Source: Vicinamibacterales bacterium (GTDB lineage: Bacteria; Acidobacteriota; Vicinamibacteria; Vicinamibacterales; UBA2999). From it: a stretch of 64,000 bases of DNA. The translations under genes and the position numbers were made by a program. This document shows positions 53,844 through 63,044 of the stretch, piece by piece. The notes below the pieces were generated by a model that was not told the DNA's origin, did not search any database, and saw only the letters and a list, made by a program, of their open reading frames with translations. The first letter of the stretch is position 1. Every line of letters begins with the position of its first letter. The stretch is from NCBI GenBank assembly GCA_030680175.1, contig JAUXWO010000050.1:124001-188000 (forward strand), read 5' to 3'.

Positions 53844-54869
53844 TCAGGCGGCCATGGCCACGCGACGGAGCAGGCGCATGTCGGCCAGCATCCGGCCCGC
53901 GCCCACGACCACGGAGGTGAGCGGCAGATCGGCGACGGTCACCGGCACCCCCGTTTCGCGGCACAGCCGTTCGTCGATGCCGCGAATGAGCGCGCCGCCG
54001 CCCGTCAGCACGAGGCCCCGATCGGCGATGTCGGCCGCGATCTCCGGCGGGACGGCGTCGAGCGTCGTGCGGATGGCGGCCACGATCACGCGGAGCGGCT
54101 CGGCCATCGCGTCGCGGACCTCCGCGTCGCTCACCGTGACCGTCCGCGGCCGGCCCTCGCGCAAGCAGCGCCCCCGCACCTCCATCTCCTCAGGCGCCGG
54201 CAGCGGACAGGCGGACCCGAGGGCGACCTTCACCTGTTCGGCCGTGCGCTCGCCGATGAGCAAGCCATGGCGCCGCCGCATCAACAGCGTGATGGCCTCG
54301 TCGAAGTGGTGGCCCGCCACGCGGACGGATGTGTCGTAGACCATCCCGCCGAGCGAGATCACCGCGATGTCGGTCGTGCCGCCCCCGATGTCCACCACCA
54401 TGCTGCCGGACGCGTCGGTCACCGGCAGCCCGGCGCCAATCGCCGCCGCCATGGCCTCTTCGACCAGATGCACCTCGCTCGCGTGCGCGCGCCGCGCCGA
54501 GTCGATGACCGCGCGCCGCTCGACCTGGGTGATGCCCGACGGCACGCCGATCACGACCCGCGTGCGCCGCCACGACGTCGTCCCCTGAGCCTGCCGGATG
54601 AAGCTGGCCAGCATGCGCTCCGCGGCATCGAAGTCGGCAATCACCCCGTCGCGCATCGGCCGGATCGTGGCGATGCTCCCCGGGGCCCGTCCGAGCATCG
54701 CGTAGGCCGCGCGGCCCACGGCCACGGTCTTCTCCGTCTCGCGATTGACGGCCACGACGGAGGGCTCGTCGAGCACGATGCCGCGCCCGGGCTCATAGAC
54801 CACCGTGTTGGCGGTCCCGAGATCGATGGCCAGGTCGCGGGACCACATGGGCAGCACGTTCAGCAGCAC
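53844..54869 (-). CDS. mreB: MreB-like rod-shape actin homologue
   Basis: The 341-residue protein is a bacterial actin. The phosphate loops AIDLGTANTVVY and VVDIGGGTTDIAVIS, the MreB signature region VIGVPSGITQVERRAVIDSA and the adenosine loop VLTGGGALIRGIDERL are all there. It polymerises along the inner membrane and guides cell-wall synthesis. The start is GTG at 54869, with GGAGG 4 nt upstream; the open frame beyond it lacks family sequence. mreC, mreD and the penicillin-binding protein genes are not adjacent, so it may be a second, stand-alone copy. Its stop lies 21 bp from the convergent gltB stop. Confidence 0.93.
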   Translation of the reverse strand: MLLNVLPMWSRDLAIDLGTANTVVYEPGRGIVLDEPSVVAVNRETEKTVAVGRAAYAMLGRAPGSIATIRPMRDGVIADFDAAERMLASFIRQAQGTTSWRRTRVVIGVPSGITQVERRAVIDSARRAHASEVHLVEEAMAAAIGAGLPVTDASGSMVVDIGGGTTDIAVISLGGMVYDTSVRVAGHHFDEAITLLMRRRHGLLIGERTAEQVKVALGSACPLPAPEEMEVRGRCLREGRPRTVTVSDAEVRDAMAEPLRVIVAAIRTTLDAVPPEIAADIADRGLVLTGGGALIRGIDERLCRETGVPVTVADLPLTSVVVGAGRMLADMRLLRRVAMAA

Positions 54870-55171
54870 GGTTCCTCCAACAGCGTGACCTCCGAACGCG
54901 GGGGTCTCACGGTCGCTGTCGCAAGGCCCGTGCCGTCTCCGGCGCCCGCGTGACTGAGTGGCGGGATCCAGCAGAATCGGCCCGAGGACGAACTCGAGCG
55001 GACGGGACTGCGCCCTGCGGAAGCCCGGGGCGATGCCGCGCGTTGGTGACGGTGTACCGGGGCGGTACAGCCACGGGTCGATTCTTGTCATCGGGATGTC
55101 GGTGGGTCGACAGAACCGAATCGCTTGCCCGGTTCCTCTGGTGTCGCCTATGTTGAGGACGGAGGCGAGAC
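54870..55171. other. 302-bp divergent intergenic region
   Basis: It separates mreB from the glutamate dehydrogenase gene. The right end carries the dehydrogenase promoter (55125-55154). The rest is GC-rich, with a GTCGATTC to GGGTCGAC pair near 55076-55110. No gene is visible. Confidence 0.5.
55125..55154 (+). promoter_or_regulatory. Putative promoter of the glutamate dehydrogenase gene
   Basis: TTGCCC (55125-55130), an 18-bp spacer and TATGTT (55149-55154) form a reasonable sigma-70 promoter, followed by GGAGG 7 nt before the ATG at 55172. Confidence 0.45.
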
Positions 55172-56587
55172 ATGACGGCCCATCAGGACGACTTCTTTGA
55201 GCAGGTGAACCGCTACTTCGATGAGGCGGCGTCCCTGACCGACTACCCGGCGGGCCTGCTCGCTCAGATCCGGTGCTGCAACAGCGTCTACCGGTTCGAC
55301 TTCCCGCTGCGGCGCACCGACGGCCGGATCGAGGTGATCCACGGCTGGCGCGTGGAGCACAGCCATCACAAGACCCCGGTCAAGGGCGGCATCCGCTACG
55401 CCCCGGACGTCAACGAGTCCGAGGTGATGGCGCTGGCGGCCCTCATGACCTACAAGTGCGCCATCGTCGACGTCCCGTACGGGGGCGGCAAAGGCGGCAT
55501 CAAGATCGACGCGAACCTGTACACGGTCGATGAACTCGAGCGCATCACGCGACGCTACACCCACGAACTGCACAAGAAGAGCTTCATTGGCCCCGGCATC
55601 GACGTGCCGGCGCCCGACTACGGCACGGGCGAGCGCGAGATGGCGTGGATCGCGGACACGTACGCCGCGCTCAACCCGGGCCAGCTCGAGGCGCTGGCCT
55701 GCGTCACCGGCAAGCCCGTGACCCAGGGCGGCGTGAGCGGCCGCAAGGAGGCCACGGGGCGCGGCCTGTTCTTCGCGCTCCGGGAGGCCTGCCAGCAGGC
55801 GGACGACATGATGGCGCTCGGGCTGCCCGTGGGCATCGACGGCAAGCGCATCGTCGTGCAGGGGCTCGGCAACGTGGGCTACCACGCGGCGAAGTTCTGC
55901 CGCGAGGGCGGCGCCGTGCTCATCGCGATCGCCGAGCGCGAGGGCGCGATCATGAACCCGAAGGGCCTCGACGAGGACGCCGTGTGGCGGCATCGCCGCG
56001 ACACCGGGTCCATCCAGAACTTCCCCGGCGCCACCAACCTCGACACGCGCGCGGCGCTGGAACTCGACTGCGACGTGCTGATCCCCGCCGCCCTCGAGGG
56101 CGTGTTCACGGAGGAGAACGCCGCGCGCATCAAGGCGAAGATCCTGCTGGAGGGCGCCAACGGCCCCACGACGCCCGAAGCGGATCCGATCTTCCGCCAG
56201 AAGGGCATGCTGGTGATCCCCGACATCTACGCCAACGCCGGCGGCGTCACGGTGTCGTACTTCGAGTGGCTGAAGAACCTCTCGCACGTGCGCTTCGGCC
56301 GCATGTCGAAGCGGCACGAGGAGACCAACGAGCGCTCGATGCTGCGCGCCATCGAGCTGGCCACGGGCCGCTCCTTCTCCGAGGAGGAACGCAACCAGTT
56401 CGCCAAGGGCCCGGACGAGGGCGACCTGATCGCCTCGGGGCTCGAAGAGACGATGGTCAACGCGTACCATGAGATCCGCAACATGAAGTTGAAGACGCCG
56501 CAGTGCCCGGACCTGCGGATCGCCGCCTTCCTGGCCGCGATCCACAAGGTCGCGCGCAGCTATGCGGAGCTGGGGATATTCCCGTAG
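55172..56587 (+). CDS. Glu/Leu/Phe/Val dehydrogenase (glutamate dehydrogenase)
   Basis: The 471-residue enzyme interconverts glutamate and 2-oxoglutarate plus ammonia with NAD(P). Diagnostic parts are the substrate-binding [42 protein letters not shown] with the catalytic Lys, the [21 protein letters not shown] segment, the nucleotide loop [15 protein letters not shown] and [18 protein letters not shown] lies 7 nt before the ATG. It is longer than the 410- to 450-residue hexameric enzymes because of inserted loops in the C-terminal half ([28 protein letters not shown]). With gltB on the same strand just upstream it makes a local nitrogen-assimilation pair, with mreB between them. Confidence 0.95.
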   Translation: MTAHQDDFFEQVNRYFDEAASLTDYPAGLLAQIRCCNSVYRFDFPLRRTDGRIEVIHGWRVEHSHHKTPVKGGIRYAPDVNESEVMALAALMTYKCAIVDVPYGGGKGGIKIDANLYTVDELERITRRYTHELHKKSFIGPGIDVPAPDYGTGEREMAWIADTYAALNPGQLEALACVTGKPVTQGGVSGRKEATGRGLFFALREACQQADDMMALGLPVGIDGKRIVVQGLGNVGYHAAKFCREGGAVLIAIAEREGAIMNPKGLDEDAVWRHRRDTGSIQNFPGATNLDTRAALELDCDVLIPAALEGVFTEENAARIKAKILLEGANGPTTPEADPIFRQKGMLVIPDIYANAGGVTVSYFEWLKNLSHVRFGRMSKRHEETNERSMLRAIELATGRSFSEEERNQFAKGPDEGDLIASGLEETMVNAYHEIRNMKLKTPQCPDLRIAAFLAAIHKVARSYAELGIFP

Positions 56588-56732
56588 GGGGTGCCGGGGT
56601 GCCGAGGGTGCCCGAAGTGCACAAGTGCCCGAGGTGCCCGAAGTGCCCAAGTGCACAAGTGCCCGGGTGCCCAGCCGCACGAGTATCCGGGTGCCGAGCC
56701 GAGGGCTGGAGTGCCGTAGGTGCCGGGGTGCT
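56586..56732. repeat. GTGCCCGAAGTGCCCAAG tandem repeat
   Basis: About sixteen 8- to 9-bp units (GTGCCCGAA, GTGCACAAG, GTGCCGGGG) begin at the dehydrogenase stop and run to the DinB-like gene stop. The 19-mer at 56633-56651 (GGTGCCCGAAGTGCCCAAG) is found exactly, in reverse complement, inside metH at 5519-5537. Arms are not obviously inverted. Confidence 0.8.
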
Positions 56733-57217
56733 CAGCTAGATGGGGGCCAGAGGCCCAGTTGGTGGCGTAGCAGGACGATCTGGCCGACGTGGTACGCGGC
56801 GTGGTCGGCGACGAGCAGGAGTTCGCGCAGGTAGGTCTGCCCCGTCCCGTGGGGAATGCGGGCGAAGAGGTCCACGGCGGGATCCATCGCCATCCGCTGC
56901 AGGACCACCAGATCCTTGCGGTAGCCCTGCAGGGCCTCCTCCCAGGCCTCGGCTGAGGCCGGCGCCGGCAGGACGGGCCAGTAGTCGTCAGGCCACAGGC
57001 GCTCGGCGTACGCCGGGTTCACACAGAAGTCGAGGATGTCGGCCTGCGCAAGGCGCAGATGCTCGACCAGCTGCCAGATCGAATGCGGGCCGCCCTCCGG
57101 CCTGACGCCCACCACCTCGATCGACACCCCCGCCACCGCCCGTTCGAACCCGACGTGCGCGTCCTCCGAGGACAGCAGCTTCCGCAGATGCTCGCGCAGC
57201 GCCCCCTCGTCCACCAT
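56732..57217 (-). CDS. DinB-superfamily protein
   Basis: The 161-residue protein is a four-helix-bundle DinB/YfiT-type protein. The metal-binding histidines lie in SIWQLVEHLRLAQAD and ADHAAYHVGQIVLLRHQLG, the usual positions. Members act as thiol or stress-related metal enzymes, and the exact task is unknown. It is unrelated to DNA polymerase IV despite the name. The ATG at 57217 is preceded by TATAAG 8 nt upstream. Repeats bound the gene on both sides. Confidence 0.85.
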   Translation of the reverse strand: MVDEGALREHLRKLLSSEDAHVGFERAVAGVSIEVVGVRPEGGPHSIWQLVEHLRLAQADILDFCVNPAYAERLWPDDYWPVLPAPASAEAWEEALQGYRKDLVVLQRMAMDPAVDLFARIPHGTGQTYLRELLLVADHAAYHVGQIVLLRHQLGLWPPSS

Positions 57218-57225
57218 CGAGTCCG

Positions 57226-57231
57226 CTTATA
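57226..57231 (-). promoter_or_regulatory. TATAAG eight nt before the DinB-like start
   Basis: TATAAG on the minus strand ends 8 nt before ATG 57217, with no Shine-Dalgarno site between. It is a weaker member of the start-proximal -10 group. Confidence 0.35.
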
Positions 57232-57249
57232 CCACGCCCCTCGCCCGAA

Positions 57250-57465
57250 CGACTGGGAGCCGCCCCCGGAGGTGGCGGGGCGTGGGTGGAGCGCGACGTT
57301 TGTCGTCGCGCGGAGGCCAGGCCCTGCCACCCACCAGCGGCGACGGCGGGGAGCCGCCCCCCGAGGGGGCGGGGCGTGGGTGGAGCGCGACGTTTGTCGT
57401 CGCGCGGAGGCCATGCCCTGCCGCCCGCCAGCGGCGACGGCGGGGAGCCGTCCGCCCGCGGCGAC
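57250..57465. repeat. 94-bp tandem repeat with an internal GCGCGAC hairpin
   Basis: Two and a partial third copies of a 94-bp unit (GGAGCCGCCCCC, GGGCGTGGGTGGAGCGCGAC, GCGGAGGCCATGCCCTGCC). Each unit carries GCGCGAC-GTTTGTC-GTCGCGC, a 7-bp stem with a 7-nt loop, at 57291-57311 and 57385-57405. It fills the gap between the TypA stop and the DinB-like start. Confidence 0.85.
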
Positions 57466-57470
57466 GAGCG

Positions 57471-59312
<1,842 letters not shown>

Positions 59313-59318
59313 CCTCCC

Positions 59319-59324
59319 AGTATA
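59319..59324 (-). promoter_or_regulatory. TATACT six nt before the typA ATG
   Basis: On the minus strand TATACT is followed by GGGAGG and then ATG 59312. The purine run touches the ATG directly, so a start at the first ATG base would give a leaderless mRNA. Confidence 0.45.
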
Positions 59325-59339
59325 CAGGGCCACCCGGCC

Positions 59340-60053
59340 TTAGTGTCTCCGGTCCGGGAACGGCACCACGGACCCGGTGGCGGCCACCGGTACGGCATCC
59401 CCCGCGGGCGCCGGCGGGGTGACGACGCGGTTCCGCCCTTCGCGCTTGGCCTGATACAGGGCGCGGTCGGCCTCGCCCACCAGTTCGTCCGGGTGCGAGT
59501 CCTGGGACGGAAACATCGTGGCCGTGCCGCAGCTGATCGTCACCCAGCGTCCGCAGAGCGACCGCGGATGCGGGATGCGCAGGGCTTCGATCTGGGCCCG
59601 CAGGCGGTCGGCCAGCGCCAGGGCGCCGTCGACGTCCGTCTCGCCGAGGACGGCCACGAACTCCTCGCCCCCGTAGCGGGCCATGAGGTCGCCGGCGCGG
59701 CCGACGCCGCGGTGCAGCGTCTCGGCGACGCGGCGCAGGCAGTCGTCGCCGGCCTGGTGGCCGAACGTGTCGTTGTAGGCCTTGAAGTAGTCGATGTCGA
59801 TCATGATGACCGACACGGGCGAGCGGTCGCGCAGGGCCCGGCGCCATTCGGCTTCGAGGAAGTCCCGGAAGTGGCGGTGGTTGGCGATGCCCGTCAGGCC
59901 GTCGATGGTCGCCATCTTCCGCAGCGCGCGGTTGGCTTCCTCGAGCTGATGGTTCCGCTCTTCGAGCATCGCCTCGAGTTCCCGCGCCCGGCCCTCGAGT
60001 TCCTGCACCCGATCGGCCCCGCCCACCCAGTTCGACAGATGATGAAATGCCAC
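59340..60053 (-). CDS. Diguanylate cyclase (GGDEF domain)
   Basis: The 237-residue cytosolic protein has an N-terminal coiled coil (about 10-50; [25 protein letters not shown]) and a GGDEF domain with the metal-binding [16 protein letters not shown] and active-site RYGGEEF. RAGD lies five residues before GGEEF and matches the RxxD inhibitory site, so product inhibition by c-di-GMP is likely. It would make c-di-GMP from two GTP. No sensor domain is attached beyond the coiled coil. The start is GTG at 60053 with CAGGAG 6 nt upstream. The C-terminal tail (about 205-237) is unstructured. Confidence 0.93.
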   Translation of the reverse strand: MAFHHLSNWVGGADRVQELEGRARELEAMLEERNHQLEEANRALRKMATIDGLTGIANHRHFRDFLEAEWRRALRDRSPVSVIMIDIDYFKAYNDTFGHQAGDDCLRRVAETLHRGVGRAGDLMARYGGEEFVAVLGETDVDGALALADRLRAQIEALRIPHPRSLCGRWVTISCGTATMFPSQDSHPDELVGEADRALYQAKREGRNRVVTPPAPAGDAVPVAATGSVVPFPDRRH

Positions 60054-60108
60054 GGCTCGCTCCTGCGGGGATAATCGGCGAGCCGCAGGGGAACTTGAGC
60101 CGCCGGGA

Positions 60109-61209
60109 TCAGCGCCGGCGGGGATCGACGAGCGCCTTCGGCAGCCGCATGGCTTCGGCGTCGGCCAGCGCCTGGTTCAGCTCACCCAGGCCATACACAC
60201 GGGCGCCGATCCGGTGCCACGGCATCCGGGTCGCATGGCGCTCGAGGATGGTCAGGGCCCGCAGGAAGTGGCCGGCCTCGCTGCCCCAGCAGCCGCGGAT
60301 TTCGAGGTGCTTCCGGTTGATCTGGTGATGCGCGTTGATCTGGCTCGGGCCGGCGTCGGTGTAGTGCCCGGCGATGACGTAGCGGCCCCCGTCCCGGACG
60401 AGCGACAGCCCCTCCTCCACCGCCGCGGGCGCTCCCGACCCCTCGATGCCGATGTCCACGCCGCGTCCGCCGGTCGCGTCCATCACGAGCGCCAGGCGCT
60501 CCTCGGCCGTGGTGGTCCCCAGATCGAGGGCCAGGTCCGCGCCCATCTCGCGCGCCAGATCCAGGCGGCCGGCCGGCGCGCCGATGGCGATGATGGTCGA
60601 GGCCCCCGACAGCCGCGCCAGCGCGATCATGCTGAGCCCGACGGCGCCGGTCCCCTGCACGAGCACGCGATCCGCCAGCTTCACCTGCGCGCGATCGAGC
60701 GCATGAACGGCCGTGATGAGCCCGCAGCCGCCCCCGATGTAATCCTCGTCGCTCACCGCGTCCGGGAGGACGGCCGCCACGACGCCCGGCTCGAGGTAGA
60801 TCGCCTCGCTCCATCCGCCGAAGAGCCCGTCCGCGGCCGAGTCGGTAATCCCGTAGACCTTGCGCGACGGGCACTTGGTGGGCGTCCCGCTGACGCTGCA
60901 CGCGTAGCAGCGCCCGCACGTGCGGTGCACGTCGTAGAAGACGATGCGGTCGCCTTCGCGGAGGACGCGGCCGTCGGCGCCCGTCACGGGGCCACGCGCC
61001 TTGTCGAGCCGGCCAACCGAGACGTGCCCGGGGATGATCGGGTACGGCACGCCGCTCAGGCGCCCGTGCCAGAGATGCACGTCGGTTCCGCATACCTCCG
61101 AGAAGGTCGTGCGCAGCAGCATCCCGCCTGGGGCAAGGTCGGGCTCGGGAAATTCGCGCAGCTCAACGGGCTGCAGGGGGGCGGGCATGACGGCGGCGGT
61201 GATGCTCAT
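60109..61209 (-). CDS. Zinc-dependent alcohol dehydrogenase-like MDR protein
   Basis: The 366-residue protein has the structural-zinc lobe CGRCYACSVSGTPTKC, the catalytic-zinc Cys in SEVCGTDVHLWHG and the nucleotide-binding VLVQGTGAVGLSMIALARL. The usual GHE of the active site reads PGHVSVG, so the Glu after the zinc-binding His is replaced by Val, an unusual change that may alter zinc exchange or catalysis. It is closest to threonine/sorbitol-type zinc dehydrogenases, with unknown substrate. The ATG at 61209 abuts a GGTGGAC tandem repeat with no Shine-Dalgarno site. Confidence 0.9.
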   Translation of the reverse strand: MSITAAVMPAPLQPVELREFPEPDLAPGGMLLRTTFSEVCGTDVHLWHGRLSGVPYPIIPGHVSVGRLDKARGPVTGADGRVLREGDRIVFYDVHRTCGRCYACSVSGTPTKCPSRKVYGITDSAADGLFGGWSEAIYLEPGVVAAVLPDAVSDEDYIGGGCGLITAVHALDRAQVKLADRVLVQGTGAVGLSMIALARLSGASTIIAIGAPAGRLDLAREMGADLALDLGTTTAEERLALVMDATGGRGVDIGIEGSGAPAAVEEGLSLVRDGGRYVIAGHYTDAGPSQINAHHQINRKHLEIRGCWGSEAGHFLRALTILERHATRMPWHRIGARVYGLGELNQALADAEAMRLPKALVDPRRR

Positions 61210-61275
61210 CGGTGGACGGTGGACGGTGGACGGTGGACGGTGAACGGTGGACGGTGGACGGTGGACGGTGATGGA
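61205..61275. repeat. GGTGGAC 7-bp tandem repeat
   Basis: Eight 7-bp units, one with a substitution (GGTGAAC), run from 61211 to about 61266. They lie immediately before the zinc dehydrogenase ATG, which leaves no room for a normal leader. No inverted arm is present. Confidence 0.85.
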
Positions 61276-61292
61276 TCTGACGACGCTTCAGC

Positions 61293-63014
61293 CTACACCG
61301 AACGGCGTCCCAACCGGTCCCGTGTGAAGCGCGGGGCGACGACCAGGGCGGCGCCGAACGCGGCGAGTGCCACGAACAGCGTCGCGGGCTCCGACACGCG
61401 CAGGTCTTCGACGAGCAGCTTCACGCCCACCACCGCCAGCATCGGGTAGACGAAGATGCCGAATGTGCTCAGCCTTGGCTGCTGCGCCAGCCACGCCGCC
61501 ACCACGGCTCCACCAGCCAACGCGACCGTGCGCATCGTCGCCGACATCCCGTCCGGGACGGGAGCGAACCCGGCCGCCTGGACTGCCGCCACCGCCAGGA
61601 GCACCGTCCACCCGGTGCCGCCGGAGAGCACGACGAAGGCCGCCGCGAACTGGTGCAGGCGCCCAAGCCGCCGCGGGAGTCCCGCTTCGACGGCCGGCGG
61701 GAGGGTGCAGATGACGGCCGCGGCGGCGAGGACCACCACCTCGGGCCACAGCGCGACGCCGGCCATCGGCGCGCCGAACAGGCGGGCGAAGGCATGCGGC
61801 AGCAGTTGAGCGGCCAGCGCCGCGCCCGCCAGGTACGCGGCGCCGTGGAAGGCCAGCGCCGTTCGTCCGACGCGGCCCGCGGCGAACGCGGCGGCGACGG
61901 CGAGCGCCGACCAGACGAGCGCCCGCGGCCCGTGAGGCAGCAGGACGCCCGTGCCGGCCAGCGTGCAGACGAGCGCCAGCGAGCTGTAGAAGTAGAAGTT
62001 GATGCCACGGTCGTGCCGGCGCTCGAGAAAGGCGAAGGCCACACCGTAGGCCCCGGCCGCCAGCAGCAGCACCACCCCTCCCATCGCCATGCCCGCTGCC
62101 GACCCACGCCCGATCGACAGGCCACCACCCAGGCCGACGACGAGCACGGCGACGGTCTGCACGACCTCGAAGGGGATCACCTGGCGTCCGCGGACGAGTG
62201 TGCGCAGGGCAATCGACCCGAGATACGCGGCCATGAGCAGCGCCTGCACCGCCTGCACGTGCCCGGCGGGATCGAGCGGCGGATCCGTGGACACGCGCAG
62301 CAGCAGGCCGGCCACGACGACATCGGCGACCAGGGCGGCTGGCCATCGCAGGAGCACCCACTCACGGTCGTAGCCCAGCCACAACGTCGCGATGCCGATC
62401 GCGATGAACAGGGAGGCGTAGGGGAGCACGATGCCCGTGCGGGCCATCAGGACCAGCCCGGTGCCGAGCGCGGCCACCACGGTGAGCCACGCCAGCCCAT
62501 GGAGGTCCGACCGCCACGCCACGCCCAGGAAGAAGGCCGACAGCGCGGCGAGCGCCAGCGCCGCGAGTCCCGGCGGCACGATCGCGAAGCGCAGCGTCGC
62601 CTCGACGATCAAGGGGAAGGCCACCAGCACCGCGACCGCCCCCTGGAAGCCGGCATCGATCGGCGTGGCACGTCTCGCGCTCCGCGCGGTGGCCGCCAGC
62701 CAGGCGGCGGCGTACACCAGACCCGCGCCCACCCCAAGCGCCGGCGCCAGCACGCCGGTCTCGGTGACGGCCCGCAGCAAGTAGGCGCCGCCCAGCCCGA
62801 TGAGCGCGCGTCCGAGCGCGGGCACCACGGCTTGCGGGCGAGCCCCTCGCAGGGCTGATGCCGTGACCACGGGGCCTTCGATGTGGGAGGTGGGGGCCAG
62901 TGCGCCGGCGGTCCGGACGCCCGCCTCGAGCGAGGCGACACGGGCCTGCACGCCGGCGAGTTCGCCGGCGATCCTGCGAAGCTCGGCCTCAACCGCCTGC
63001 AGGCGCTCGTCCAC
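61293..63014 (-). CDS. Multipass membrane protein (DUF2339-like)
   Basis: The 573-residue protein begins with a short coiled coil (EAELRRIAGELAGVQARVASLEAGV) and then about seventeen hydrophobic segments, a pattern seen in DUF2339-type proteins. No catalytic residues stand out. The start is GTG at 63014, with AGGAGG 5 nt upstream. It lies 30 bp after the NrfD-type gene in the same direction, so both may be part of one operon continuing beyond the right edge. The function is unknown; a coupling or transport role with the NrfD complex would be a guess. Confidence 0.7.
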   Translation of the reverse strand: MDERLQAVEAELRRIAGELAGVQARVASLEAGVRTAGALAPTSHIEGPVVTASALRGARPQAVVPALGRALIGLGGAYLLRAVTETGVLAPALGVGAGLVYAAAWLAATARSARRATPIDAGFQGAVAVLVAFPLIVEATLRFAIVPPGLAALALAALSAFFLGVAWRSDLHGLAWLTVVAALGTGLVLMARTGIVLPYASLFIAIGIATLWLGYDREWVLLRWPAALVADVVVAGLLLRVSTDPPLDPAGHVQAVQALLMAAYLGSIALRTLVRGRQVIPFEVVQTVAVLVVGLGGGLSIGRGSAAGMAMGGVVLLLAAGAYGVAFAFLERRHDRGINFYFYSSLALVCTLAGTGVLLPHGPRALVWSALAVAAAFAAGRVGRTALAFHGAAYLAGAALAAQLLPHAFARLFGAPMAGVALWPEVVVLAAAAVICTLPPAVEAGLPRRLGRLHQFAAAFVVLSGGTGWTVLLAVAAVQAAGFAPVPDGMSATMRTVALAGGAVVAAWLAQQPRLSTFGIFVYPMLAVVGVKLLVEDLRVSEPATLFVALAAFGAALVVAPRFTRDRLGRRSV

Positions 63015-63044
63015 TTGGGCCTCCTGCGGTGCCCGGCGTTGCCA

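Noticed and set aside
56732-57217. Naming the DinB-superfamily protein as DNA polymerase IV
   Set aside because: It is a small four-helix metal protein; the true Y-family polymerase is at 35207-36343.
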